64,000 bases of DNA from Macrobrachium rosenbergii (lineage: Eukaryota > Arthropoda > Malacostraca > Decapoda > Palaemonidae): positions 56,783,468 through 56,847,467 of the forward strand of contig NC_089781.1 of NCBI RefSeq assembly GCF_040412425.1, written 5' to 3'. Below the pieces are notes generated by a model. That model did not search any database. It was not told where the DNA came from and saw only the letters and a program-made list of their open reading frames with translations. Below, piece by piece: positions 21,979 to 32,449 of the stretch (positions are counted from its first letter, which is position 1; each line of letters opens with the position of its first letter). The position numbers and the translations under genes were made by a program.

Positions 21979-24136
21979 CCCTTAAACGACTGGACGATAA
22001 CGTCGACTAAAAATTTTCTGTTGGGTGCCGAAATGGACGCATCACGCCGTGACTACAAAAATTTCAACCTTCGGTCAACTTTGACTCGACCGAAATGGTA
22101 GAAAAACGCAATTGTAAGCTAAAACTCTTACATTCTAGTAATATTCAATCATGTACCTTCATTTTGCAACAAATTGGAAGTCTCTAGCACAATATCTCGA
22201 TTTATGGTGAATTTTTGAAAAAAATCTTTTCCTTACGCCTCCAGTTTCGCCGATAATTTCAGAAATTCGCGTCATTTTGTCGTAAGTTTGCACTGTTTTA
22301 TATTAGCTGTTACATAAAGTTTTATATATGAAAATGTGCGCAATTTTATGTAAAATACAGCAACATACAACCCATGGTTGTAGCTTTTATCAGTTTGGAA
22401 ATATTTTCATATAAACCACGATAACTGCCAAAATTTCAACCTTCGGTCAACTTTGACTCGACCGAAATGGTCAAAAACGCAATTGTAAGCTAAAACTCTT
22501 ACATTCTAGTAATATTCAATCATTTACCTTCGTTTTGCAATAAATTGGAAGTCTCTAGCACAATATTTCGATTTATGGTGAATTTTTAAAAACTTTTTCC
22601 TTACATCCGCGCAGAAATTCTTTTCGCCACGTTGTCGTAATGTTTGCACCGTTTTATATTAGTTGTTACATAAAGTTTTATATATGGAAATGTGCGCAAT
22701 TTTATGTAGAATACAACAGAAAATAACTCATGGTTGTAGCTTTATCAGTTTTGATATATTTTTCATATAAATCACGATAACTGCCAAAATTTCAACCTTT
22801 AGTCAACTTTAACTCGACCGAAATGGTAAAAACGCAATTATAAGCTAAAACTCTACATTCTAGTAATATTCAATCATTTACCTTTATTTTGCAACAAACT
22901 GGAAGTCTCTAGCACAATATTTCAATTTATGGTGAATTTCTGAAAAAAAACTTTTTCCTTATGTCTGCGCCACGTAACTCGCCGAACATCTCAGAAATTC
23001 TTTCACACGTTGTCGTAATGTTTGCATCATTTTACATTAGTCGTTACATAAACTTTTATATATGAAAATGTGCGCAATTTCATGTAGAATACAACAGAAA
23101 ATAGCTCATGGTTGTAGCTTTTATCAGTTATGAAATATTTTCACATAAATCACGATAACTTCTAAAATTTCAACCTTCAGTCAACTTTAACTCGACTGAA
23201 ATGGTCGAAAAACGCAATTGTAAGCTAAAACTCTTACATTCTAGTAATATTCAATCATTTACCTTCATTTTGCAAGAAATTGAAAGTCTCTAGCACAATA
23301 TTTCGATTTATGGTGAATTTTTGAAAAAACATTTTCCTTCGTCCGCCAGTAACTCTGCGAACATCTCGAAATTCTTTCAAATCACGTTGTCGAAATTTTT
23401 GCACCATTTTATATTAGTCTTTACATAAAGTTTTATATATGAAAATGTGTGCAATTTCATGTACAATACAACAGAAAATAACTCATGGTTGTAGCTTTTA
23501 TCAGTTTGGAAATATTTTTTCATATAAATCATGATAAATAGAAAAATTGTACTTTCGGTCAACTTTAACTCGACCTAAATGGTCGAAAACTGCAATTGTA
23601 AGCTAAAACACTTACAGTCTAGTAATATTCAATCAATTAGCTTCATTTTTTCAACAAATGGGAAGTCTCTAGCACAATATTTCGATTTATGGTGAATTTT
23701 TGAAAAAAACATTTTTTTACGTCCACAAGTTACGAATTCATGCATCATTTTGTGATAATATTTTTCTCTGTGTTGCTTTGATCGTTTTACAATATGTTAT
23801 ATACCAAAAATCATCGCAATTTAGTGTACAATACAAAGAAAAAAAATAACCCGTTAGCTTTAACTGTTTTGCTCACAGCGATTTGTATAAAATTATATAT
23901 GAATTTTTTTGCGCTTGTCATATATTTCAATATTTATATAGATAATGATATTTTTTTCATTTCTGATGGTTGCATACTAAACTTCAGGCAATGACAAAAA
24001 AAGGAGCCAAAATGAACTCTTAATCTTAAAAACTAAGCGTGCTGTGATTTTTTGAAAAAACTTTTTCCGCTTCAGCACTAACTCCCTAACGCCGCATACT
24101 GGAGACGTTTGTAAATAGAGGCTCGGCGTTTAAGGG
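21979..24136. mobile_element. Non-autonomous piggyBac-like element, 2158 bp
   Basis: It is flanked by TTAA on both sides (21975-21978 and 24137-24140). It begins CCCTTAAACGACTGG and ends GGCGTTTAAGGG, so the outer 10-12 bases are inverted repeats starting with CCC. TTAA duplication and CCC ends are the signature of the piggyBac superfamily. There is no transposase frame. The inside is almost wholly a tandem array (22057-23760) plus a diverged end. Confidence 0.8.
22057..23760 (+). repeat. Five satellite-like tandem units (~360-378 bp)
   Basis: Each unit starts near AAAATTTCAACCTTCGGTCA (about 22057, 22430, 22787, 23165 and 23540). It contains CTCGACCGAAATGG, TAAGCTAAAACTCTTACATT, GGAAGTCTCTAGCACAATAT, CGTTGTCGTAATG-like and CATGGTTGTAGCTTTTATCA blocks. 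The fifth unit is the most diverged and merges into the unique 3' end of the element. There is no open reading frame. Confidence 0.9.
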
Positions 24137-24608
24137 TTAAAGAGCTTACAGAGCCTTCCAAACAATGTTTGCTGCAGTAGCCAAAACACTCATGTGGACC
24201 CTATGGGGAACACTCTATGATTTGTGGAGTGTTGCATTAGCACTTGAATTGAAGCATTGGTGGGTTTCAACATTTCACTCCCCATTATAACCTCCCCTAT
24301 TGCATTCTTCCCCCTTCTCTTGGGACCTGCTTAAAGAATCTACTGTTGCACAACTTACTGACGAGTCTGACAACAGAATTGCACAATATATGCAGTCGAA
24401 AAAGGAGAATCTGGGAACAATACTCTTGAGAGTTTGTTCTTCCTAAGCTTAAGAAAGCTTGGTATGAATCAGAGTTATACAAACCTCTAGTCACTACTAA
24501 AGGATCCCTCCAACAACAGAAGAAAGGAGAACATTAGCAGCAGCACCCCTTTCTAAGCAGACAAAAATGCCCTACCAGGGATAAGGAAAATCAACTACTG
24601 ACTTCGTA

Positions 24609-25060
24609 TTGAAGGCAAGGGAAGAGGTGGAGCCCAATAGGAGTTGCATGGTTGTCATAGTCTTCAGCATCACACGCAGTGGAAGTCCTCCCTTGGTCAC
24701 ACAGTATAATACCCCGTGGGCTAGGGTAGAGATGGTCTCACCCTCCCCTCTTCTAAAGGAGTATTTTCCAAAAACTACGCCCTCCCAATCAAAATATAGA
24801 GAAAGACATGTTTATGTGCCACTGCTATTCAATGTCCCCAGGAAGGATTCCTCTGAACAAAGGGTGATTCATAACCTGCCAAGTTTGAACACACATTGTT
24901 TGCATAAGTTTTCTATATACTGTACTTATTTACTTTATGGGAGCTCAAGAAAGAAGGAATTTAACTGGTGGCCTACCTAGGTGATTGGCTATATGGAAGC
25001 CACCAGAGAAGAAGTGCTGATGAAACCTGAGAATGATAGTCAACAGACTTCAGTCAAAAA
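24609..25060 (+). pseudogene. DIRS D reverse transcriptase remnant
   Basis: The 123-codon open stretch at 24609-24980 contains SPSPLLKEYFPK and LLFNVPRKDSSEQRVIHN, the latter matching the fingers block (F-x-V-P-K-K-x-x-x-x-R-x-x-x-N-L-x-x-L-N) of DIRS and other LTR-lacking elements. In another frame the sequence 24974-24988 encodes YLGDW, the position of the catalytic YLDDW of DIRS reverse transcriptases, with the first Asp changed to Gly. Together with the stops this shows an inactive enzyme. The middle of the palm is missing between the two blocks. Confidence 0.65.
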
Positions 25061-25429
25061 GGTGTCTAACAAATAGGAACAAGTCCCACCTACATCCACC
25101 AGACATTCTCTGGAAGCGGGATTTTGTTGAGATGTGCTTTGTGGCCGGTTGTCTCCTCCCAACAGCACTCAAACCAGAATAAGGGAAGAACCTGAAAAGA
25201 TTCTTTTTGCACAACCCAGCTTTTCCAGATGACAGTTGGAACGAAGTCTGGTCTGTCATACTTTGCATTTGTGGTAGATCTAATCCTGAGTTTGTGACCG
25301 TGGGATGTAAACAGAGTCTGGCTCTCATGAAAGGAAAGGCTTGAGGTCGTCTTCTTCTGAGATCGGAAAGATACATCATCCTGGACCTGGAAGGGGTCTC
25401 TGGTAAACAGGTCAACCTGACTCTACTGT

Positions 25430-25700
25430 TCATCCAAGTGATAGGACATATGGATGCTTCCTTGACTGGTTGTGGATGCCACTGGAAGAATCGTCAGGTA
25501 GTAGGAAGATGTTCACCTGTTATGAGTAAGTGTTATGTCAGTTTCTTGCAGCTGTTGGCTGTCTTTCCAACTCAAAAGTTAAAACCTCTAAAAGGGACCC
25601 ATATTTTGTTGGTCCAAATCAGTATGGCTGCAATGTCCTACATCAAGAGGTTGGTCTCACGCCGCCTCTCTCAAGTCAGTAATTAACAACATGCTTCCAC
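25430..25700 (+). pseudogene. DIRS D RNase H remnant
   Basis: An 82-codon open stretch begins IGHMDASLTGCGCHWKN, matching the first catalytic strand (T/M-D-A-S-x-x-G-W-G) of RNase H in DIRS elements. It continues with FLQLLAVFPTQKLKP, equivalent to the E-L-x-A-V-x-L helix with the catalytic Glu replaced. The next block (SMAAMSYIKR) stands where the D-N-x-A-A-x-x-Y-I motif occurs and lacks its Asp. Confidence 0.65.
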
Positions 25701-25746
25701 ATCCAGAGTTGGACCTGTTTGCCACATGCAAGAACCATCAACTTCC

Positions 25747-25774
25747 TGTGTGTGTGTGTGTGTGTGTGTGTGTG
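25747..25774 (+). repeat. (TG)14 microsatellite
   Basis: Fourteen uninterrupted TG units lie just after the RNase H remnant of relic D. Confidence 0.95.
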
Positions 25775-26111
25775 CATCTCTGAACTTGGGCATTTAGACA
25801 ATAGTAAGAGATGCATTCTTACAAGACTGGAACAAATGGAGGATGATATACCTTTTTCCTCCATTGTCCTAGGTTTTGAAGGCTTTGAACAATCTACTGG
25901 CAATGGAACCGCTTACCTATTGCCCCTGAATTAGCCAAATAGCCATTGATTCCCTTTTACTTCGACAGTGGGCAAGAAAATAGATTCCATTAACACTCAC
26001 TATTCTATCCCAGACAGAATGTAGGGAAGTCATCTTTACATCCTCCTTTCTGAACCGTGACCTTTCTGTGGATTTTGAAATCTAGTCTGCTGTGAAGATT
26101 ATTTATTTAAC

Positions 26112-26280
26112 ATTGCAAGGTACCTAGTGCAAAAATGGCACACTTCATTTATCCGACACACTAGTCCATTATGGAAAATGTGGTTTGATTACCTCCACAC
26201 TGGGTTACATTGCAGGTACCTAGTGCAAAAATGACAGACTTCATTTATTGGAAATACCAGTGTGTGGAAAATGTGGTTAG
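26112..26280 (+). repeat. ~100-bp tandem duplication
   Basis: The segment starting ACATTGCAAGGTACCTAGTG and running through CACTTCATTTAT to GAAAATGTGGTTTGATTA recurs immediately (second copy from about 26209) with modest divergence. It lies inside the decayed recombinase region of relic D. Confidence 0.85.
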
Positions 26281-26289
26281 ATTATCTCC

Positions 26290-26935
26290 ACTCTGAGAAT
26301 CCAGCTGAAATCTGTTGAAACAGCTTCACATTTTATTACATAATCTTTTATGGTCAAGTGCTTTGCTATTATAATAGTCATGGCATACAAGGCAGCACTG
26401 AACCATTGCTTTATGGTTTTAGAATTGATTCTAATATAGAAATTGTGAATTCCTTTCTCCAGTCTTTGCACTACAAAGACCAGCTCCTGCAAGGTTTCCT
26501 ATTACTTGATCCCTGAACAAGGTTCTTAGCTCCACAAGGCAGTCTTCTGGTTTTGCTTTGGCATCAGGAGCCTGGATTAGCACACTGGACTCTCTTAGAC
26601 TAAGACAACATTTCATAACTTATACACCTATTGGTCATTTATACACCTGTTTGTTATTTACCGTTGATTCCTGGTCAAGAATGAGGACCTTTTAAAGGGA
26701 AAATCCTCTTTTCTGATAAGGAACTTATGTATTTCAGATAAAACATTATGCCTAGTTCAAGCACTCAAGGTTTACCTGATGTAATGACGAAAATCTCAGG
26801 TGGTCTTATTTTTCCTACACCCTAGCACAAAGAAACTACTCTCTCTGCATGGGTAGAGAATTATTTTAGTGCCCCTAATGGAAAAGGCAGACCTCACCTT
26901 TCCTAAGTTGCATAATATCCAAAAGTGAGTACATG
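26290..26935 (+). pseudogene. DIRS D tyrosine recombinase remnant
   Basis: Frame-broken words in order are VMAYKAALNHCF, FLVKNEDLL (about 26668), ISDKTLCLVQALKVYL and FPKLHNIQK (26899-26925). These match the DIRS recombinase, where F-L-x-K-N-E-D-P, C-P-V-x-A-L-x-x-Y-L and the catalytic H-x-x-R (here His at 26911 and Gln instead of Arg at 26920) are conserved. The enzyme would integrate the circular DNA. The Arg-to-Gln change and the stops make this copy inactive. Confidence 0.65.
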
Positions 26936-26989
26936 GTTAACTTCGGAAATGTTTCTAAGGCTCTTAGTTTACGGGAGGTTTATTAGAGG

Positions 26990-27892
26990 CAGTAATCCTG
27001 AAACAGGAAAGGTGCAATAATCCTGCAGTCAGACCCAAGATAATTAGGGTACGTCACTGTAAAACCACAAGGGATAATACATATAGGTTCATGTGTATCC
27101 TGATCTTCATTGCCAAATTTTAATGGGTATCCGTAATAAGAAAATGGATGATAACCTGTTACTTTACCTTTGATTAAAAATTCCTGAAACATTATTGTAA
27201 TGAGAATGGTGGTCATGCTGAAATATTGCTGGAAAAGGCACACTAATTCCGCAGCCAGACCCAACATAATTAGGTAAGCCCCTTGAAACTACAAAGAATG
27301 GTACAGTACATATACAGGCAGTCCCCTGTTATTTGGCAGGGTTCTGTTCCCGACAGTGTGACGACAACCAAAAATCGCCGACAGCTGAAAATCTGCGATA
27401 ATAGTGCCAGTCCCCAGTTATTGGTGCCGATAACCTTACAGGATCAGCGCCGATAACCGGAGATTACGCCACAACCGAATCGGTGTCGAAAATCTGGTTA
27501 TCATCATCGCTAGACAAGTGCCGTGAAACCGGATTGCCAATAACTGAGGCCGCTAATAACTGGGGACTGCCTGTATAGGTTCTGCTGTTTCCTGTTTTTA
27601 TTGCCAAACCCCCAATGGGTATCAGGAATAAAGAAAATGGTTGATAACCTGTGACTTTACCTACGATCAAAAATTTTTGAAACACTATTGTTATGAGAGT
27701 GGTGGTCTTGCTGAGATATTGCCAGGGAAGGCACAATCCCCACAGCCAGATCCAACAATATTGATAAGTCACCTTAGAACCACAAAGTGTACATATATAG
27801 GTTCTTGTATTGTTTCTTGTTCTTTATTACTAAACCGTTATGGGTATCTGAAATAAAGAAAATGGTTAATAACCAGTGGCTATACTTCATTA
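26990..27892 (+). repeat. Tandem array, ~233-bp unit, invaded by two MITEs
   Basis: Units share TTCCTGAAACATTATTGTAA, GGTGGTCATGCTGAAATATT, GCAGCCAGACCCAACAT, CATATAGGTTC and GGGTATC-(A/C)GGAATAA-AGAAAATGG-TGATAACC blocks. Unit starts lie near 26995 (partly deleted), 27181, 27675 and, partially, 27800. Removing the MITE at 27315-27573 makes the spacing about 233 bp. Confidence 0.85.
27315..27573. mobile_element. Tigger-like MITE, 259 bp, in the tandem array
   Basis: It starts CAGGCAGTCCCCTGTTATTT and ends TAACTGGGGACTGCCTG, flanked by TA. Other units of the surrounding array carry the uninterrupted site ACATATAGGTTC, so the empty site is visible in the same window. The interior is rich in GCCGATAAC words. 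Confidence 0.92.
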
Positions 27893-28163
27893 CAGGCAGT
27901 CCCCACTTACCAGCAGCATTGGTTAATGGCATTTTGTTATTACGTTGCTTGGCTAGCAACGCCATTTTCGGCCCTGGTAAGCGGTTTATCGGTGTCGGTA
28001 AGCAGTTTATCAGCACTGATAACCAATTATCGGTGCCGATATCCGTTAGCGCTCCATTAGGTCGTTTATCAGCACTGTCATCGCCGATTTTCAGTTAGTG
28101 GCGATTTCTCGGTTAGTGGTGCTCTGCCGGAAACAACTTCTCGCCATTAACCGGGACTGCTCT
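27893..28163. mobile_element. Tigger-like MITE, ~271 bp
   Basis: It starts CAGGCAGTCCCCACTTACCA after TA (27891-27892) and ends near GCCATTAACCGGGACTGCTC. The right end differs from the family consensus (GGGACTGCCTG), so the boundary is approximate. Several TTATCGGTGCCGATA-like words make internal hairpins. It ends the tandem array. Confidence 0.8.
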
Positions 28164-28249
28164 TTATTTAGAATTTATTTATTAAGAGCGTTTTTCATAA
28201 CCTGTCAATTTTTTTGTGATCTGTTGGACAAACAGCAGCTATGCTATAA

Positions 28250-28585
28250 AAAAAGGATTTTGACAAAGGAAAATCTATTTCTGAGGAAGGCCCCGTCACC
28301 CAGTGAAATTCCATACTAACACGAATTTCTAGGTATAAAATGCTAGATACCAGAAAAAGAGCTCCAGGAATGCTGGGGTTACTACCCCAGATCGAAGCGT
28401 CTTCCACAAGGAAGCGTAAATTATAACCAGGTAGTGAAAGGATCACAACCCACAGAGCCACACTAGGCAGATATCTCATGTCAAAACCCCTCGAAGAGGC
28501 GGTGAGCGTTCAGCCCCACGCTCATGCGTCCAGCAGGCAGCGACACAGCGCCACCTACACTCATTCAGACTAGCACCACCCGGGG
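28250..28585 (-). repeat. DIRS A terminal inverted repeat, 3' side
   Basis: From GGATTTTGACAAAGGAAAAT through GAAATTCCATACTAACACGA and TTTCTAGGTATAAAATGCTA to GCGCCACCTACACT, it is the reverse complement of 36040-36341 with scattered differences. The outermost ~28 bases (GGATTTTGACAAAGG...) are not part of the other ITR, as in known DIRS elements, where the two ends carry different extensions. Confidence 0.85.
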
Positions 28586-28623
28586 AGCGCATGTGCAAGT
28601 GAGGCAGCAACTTCTGGGGCGGG

Positions 28624-28714
28624 TCACCGGGTGACCACGGGGCCTTCCTCAGAAATAGATTTTTCCTTTGTCAAAATCCCTTTTCTGGAGTCAGCCCCGT
28701 GTCAGCGGTGAAAT
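28624..28714 (-). other. DIRS A internal complementary region (ICR)
   Basis: The plus strand reads CACGGGGCCTTCCTCAGAAA, TAGATTTTTCCTTTGTCAAA and ATCC, the reverse complement of the left end. This is joined directly to TTTTCTGGAGTCAGCCCCGT and GTCAGCGGTGAAAT, the reverse complement of the right end. It is thus the complement of the element's two joined termini, the template that DIRS elements are thought to use to align their ends into a circle. Confidence 0.88.
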
Positions 28715-29229
28715 AAATGATGAGAATCATGCCAAGACTGCAAACTACAGGAAAATACAAGATGTCTGAAGAAAAAGCACAGCTATGGAAAAGGATTTAA
28801 TTAGAATATCTCTCCACATGAAAAAATTGTAAGTAACATGAAATACATAATAAAGCCTTACAAAGTAGAATAAAATGGTACACAAAGCAATATCTACATG
28901 ACAAAATACATTCAATAATATAAAAATTATGAGGTAATATAAACTTAAATCTAAGCATAAAAAGAACATCTACAACATGAGAAAATTTATGGTACATGGA
29001 GGCAAAATAAAAACAGCCCAGTACCTAAGACAATCAAAATCACAGCATGTCAAAATACAGTCACCAAAAGATAATAAAGACAATAATAATATCAATGAGA
29101 GCAAGGCAGTGAGGCATGATCCATCAGGGCAGGCAGAGAAGTAAATGAGGCAGGCGGGCGGGGAAGGGGAAGGATAAGAGATAATTAAGGTGGGAATGTA
29201 CTCCCACAGCCATATTGAAAATTTCAGGA

Positions 29230-30070
29230 GCTTGAGTGATTTTAAATAATGGTTAAACACTAAAGTGATTTCCATCCATTATATTTGGTAAGTTCGGAAA
29301 AATCCATATTGTGAAAATAATTAGTGGAAGTAGCTACTGCACGGATATCATGAACCTTAGGGACTGAATCCGGGTTGGCTTGTTTAATAAAATACAGAAT
29401 TTGCTGTCTTATAGCATTCAACGAAAGAGTTCCACCTTTCTCTCTGATAAAAAGAGGACCCGACTTACACTGTGGAGTTCTTAATAGGTAAGACTTTAAG
29501 GTATAGACTGGAGGCATAGGACTGGTCCTGTGGAAGAGGCACCACCTTCCAGGGGGCCACCTGTCTTGAGGTCCTCGTTTTTAGCTAAAAATCTCACGGT
29601 CAGGAGAAGGAGGCTTCCGGACGGGGAGGAAACTAACGTCATCACCTCTAGAGAGGCAGTAAATCTGGAAATTCTGGCACCTGAAGCCAAGCTAATCAGT
29701 AGTTTTCCTTAACAGATCCAAATAAAGAGCATTGTGGTTGTCAATCTCAGATGCTAACTTAAGAACAGCATTGAACCACATAACAGAATGTAGGCGCGTC
29801 TGGTCTCAGGCGGCGCATGCTCTAGGGATAGATGAAAAGTAAGAATCTGTAAGGTCAATTTAAAACCATATAAAAATACCTTCTTCAGGCTGACTTAGCT
29901 GTGGTAATAGTGGCGAGGCCCTTTTCAAACAATGATCTAAAAGAGGTAACCGCTAGGTTAGTAGTCATAGTTTGGGCTTCAGGTACCTTCAAAGGCTAAT
30001 TTCTTGACTGCTGGAGTCACGTGTCTGAGTGAATCTCTCTTATCTGATTCTAAAAACAGAGTGTTAGCAG
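29230..30070 (-). pseudogene. DIRS A tyrosine recombinase
   Basis: Read on the minus strand, the catalytic domain has SGARIS (first catalytic Arg, about 29670), FLAKNEDLK (about 29590), VYTLKSYLLRTP, and VPKVHDIRAVATS with His at 29350-29352 and Arg at 29341-29343. After a one-base shift, VFNHYLKSL follows with the presumed nucleophile Tyr near 29245. It would insert the circular cDNA without a staggered cut. All catalytic residues can be found, but in at least three frames. The N-terminal helical part lies at 29880-30070. Confidence 0.8.
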
Positions 30071-30072
30071 GG

Positions 30073-31900
30073 TCAATGTTTGCTCCCTTTTGAGCAGCGA
30101 GCTTTATAAAGTCCATAAAACTTCGGACATTCTGAATTTTTTAAGGCTGGCCACAGTCTTGGTTGTACTACTTGGGTCAGTCTGGGATTAGAATCCGATG
30201 ACTCTGCAACTTGAGTTCCTGAAGCAGAGGGAACCAGTTGCTCTTCGGCCAATAAGGGGCTACCAGGGCCAGTTGACCTTTGAATGACCTGAGTTTGTGC
30301 AGTACTTTCAACAACATGTTTATTGGGGGAAACAAGTAAATCTTCTCCCAATTGTTCCAGTCTATGGTCATTACGTCCGTGGCATAGCCTGAGGTCCAGG
30401 TCCGGGGCCACATAACGGGAAGCTTGTGAATTTGCTCTCCGTGTGAGCAGATCCGCGGAGACCGGAACCCGGCATATCAATTGAAGACTCTCCGTCCAGA
30501 GACCACTCCGTCTCCAGCGAATTGTTGGTTCTGGACAGGAATCCACCACCACGTTCCGTACCCCCTTCGGTGGTGGCTGACGAATGCCAGCTGTGCTTGT
30601 TTGCCAGGAGAAAATAGCTACCATAATTTGGTTTACACAACCTGATTTGGAGCCGCCCCTGTTGATGCAATGAACTACCACGGCGCTGTCCAACACCAGT
30701 CTGATGTGAATCCGGCTGGGGGGCCGGATTTTCTTTAAGGTTAGAAATACTGCCATAGCTTCCAAAGTGTTTATATGGAACTGTTGAAACATTGTAGACC
30801 ATGTTCCTTGTACTTTTTGTTTTAGCGAATACCCTCCCCAGCCACTTAGGCGTCTGTGTGTGAACCACCAGGCGCCGGAGGAGGAACTGAGCGGGACTGT
30901 CTTGGACAGGCGTGACTGTGGACCAAGGCATGATCTACGCCTTTAAATCCGTGGGATGGAGAGACCTTGTCTCTGAGCCTGACATTGGCTCGTCCGCCCA
31001 CTGTTTGTGTCGCTAATTTTGCTTTTGAAACAGGTCGTCCTGAGGCAAATTGAGGGCCGAGGATTCTTTCTTGGGCCCGGCGGGGATGCTGCTTTATCTC
31101 TAAATTCCTGGTAAGGAAGCTATCTCCTTCGCTTGGGCCGGAAGGGATAACATGCGAGGACAGATCCACTGGAGGCCCAGCCACTGAAACCGGGACTCCG
31201 GGCCAGTGCAGGACTTCTCTGTTCAGCTGAAAGCCTAACGACTCCAGAAGATTACATTAATGATGTCAGTAGCCTTCGGCACTCTAGAACTGTTGGTGCC
31301 CAAATTATCCAATACGATCAGAGTACGCTGCTAGGGATATCCCCTGGGGACCGGAGTTGCTGCACTACCGCTCGCCAGCTTTGTAAATATTCTGGGCTAT
31401 ATTTGGGCCGAAGGCATGACCCTGAAGGAGTAGGCTTGTTTCCAGTGCAAACCCAGGAGCGGAGAAGTTCGCGCAACCGGAGCGTGATAGTAAGCGTCTG
31501 AAAGATCGATAAGTATTTAGCGGCTCCGCAGCGGAAGTAGAGTCCGTACCGCAATGCTACGTAGCATCACGAAATTTGTCGCATTTTATATACAGATTTA
31601 GGCGTGACAGATCAGAATCACTCTTTGCTGACTGGGTCTTTCTTTGCGGACAGTAGACAACCTGCCTTGAAATTTGGGGTGCCTTACTTTCTTTATTGCT
31701 CGTTTGTTGAGCAATTCTGTCATGTAATCCTGTGCGGATTGATGTGGGTGGCTAGTAAAACCACAGTCAGGGGGAGGGGTCCTTGGTCAGCTCCAACCCA
31801 GACATGGATTACACAATACTGTGTGCCCAAGGACTGAAAGGACCACTGGTCTCTGAACCAGTAAAGGCGACCACCTACCTGACTGTTTCTCAGTGGGAGG
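30073..31900 (-). pseudogene. DIRS A reverse transcriptase and RNase H
   Basis: The RNase H part is the clearest: HINTLEAMAVFLTLKK (Glu of the second catalytic strand), then LVLDSAVVVHCINRGGSKS (third catalytic Asp), near 30775-30640. Its C-terminal helix GVRNVVVDS follows in the same long open stretch (30073-30792). Upstream (toward 31900) the polymerase is broken into fragments; YGLYFRCG (31540) and SDLSRLN (about 31610) fit the palm core. The catalytic Y-L-D-D box could not be read with confidence. The enzyme pair would make and process cDNA. The same blocks in element B are in similar order. Confidence 0.75.
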
Positions 31901-32449
31901 AGCGGTTTGTTTCCTCTACCACGTCCAGGTTTTTTCCTCTTGGGGTGTTAGACTTGCCTCTGTGAGGGCCGACCTCTTCCCCCCCTTGCATCTCCCTATT
32001 GGGCGTGAAAGACACGACCCTCATAGGTGGGATTGTGCATGGTGAGGAGGCATTACGAGGGTGCAGCAAGGGATTGAGCTGGTTGGATATGCCGTGCTGT
32101 TGGGGATGAGCCTTGGGGTGGAGGGCTGGGCCACTGCCGGGGACCAGGACAGCTTAGACAGTCTGGTGTTGGGGCCTCTTATGTCTCCTGAATCGTTTAC
32201 CAGACTTAGTCTGGGAGCCGCCAGATTCTGGGGTCTTCCGCTTGTAAGCAGAGATACCCCAACGAGAGCGAAGACTTTGGTTGGCTCTAGTAGCCTCGCT
32301 CAGCACACTGGCTACGTCTTCATCTGGGAAAAGGTTAGGGCCCCAGGTAGAGGCTCTTCGCGACTTGTTGACTCATGGCGTATGGTAGCTCGGCAGATGA
32401 ATCTCCTACACTCCGGCTTGTACCATAAAGTCATATAGGTCTGACTGAA

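Larger units (their letters stand above)
24290..26960 (+). mobile_element. DIRS-type retrotransposon relic D
   Basis: The plus-strand order is reverse transcriptase (24609-25060), RNase H (25430-25700) and tyrosine recombinase (26290-26935), the order used by DIRS elements. No terminal inverted repeat or ICR was identified, and the ends are not clear. The recombinase and reverse transcriptase have catalytic changes as well as frameshifts, so it is long dead. Its protein words differ from elements A, B and C, so it is probably a third family. Confidence 0.65.

Noticed and set aside
22057..23760. Possible CRISPR-like array
   Set aside because: Units are ~370 bp with no short repeat and spacer structure, inside a eukaryotic transposon.
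28250..28714. A separate ~430-bp MITE at the left end of DIRS A (inverted copies of TTTTGACAAAGG at 28253 and 28675)
   Set aside because: The inner copy is part of the ICR: it is fused to the complement of the far right end, and the same arrangement recurs in element B, so it belongs to the DIRS.
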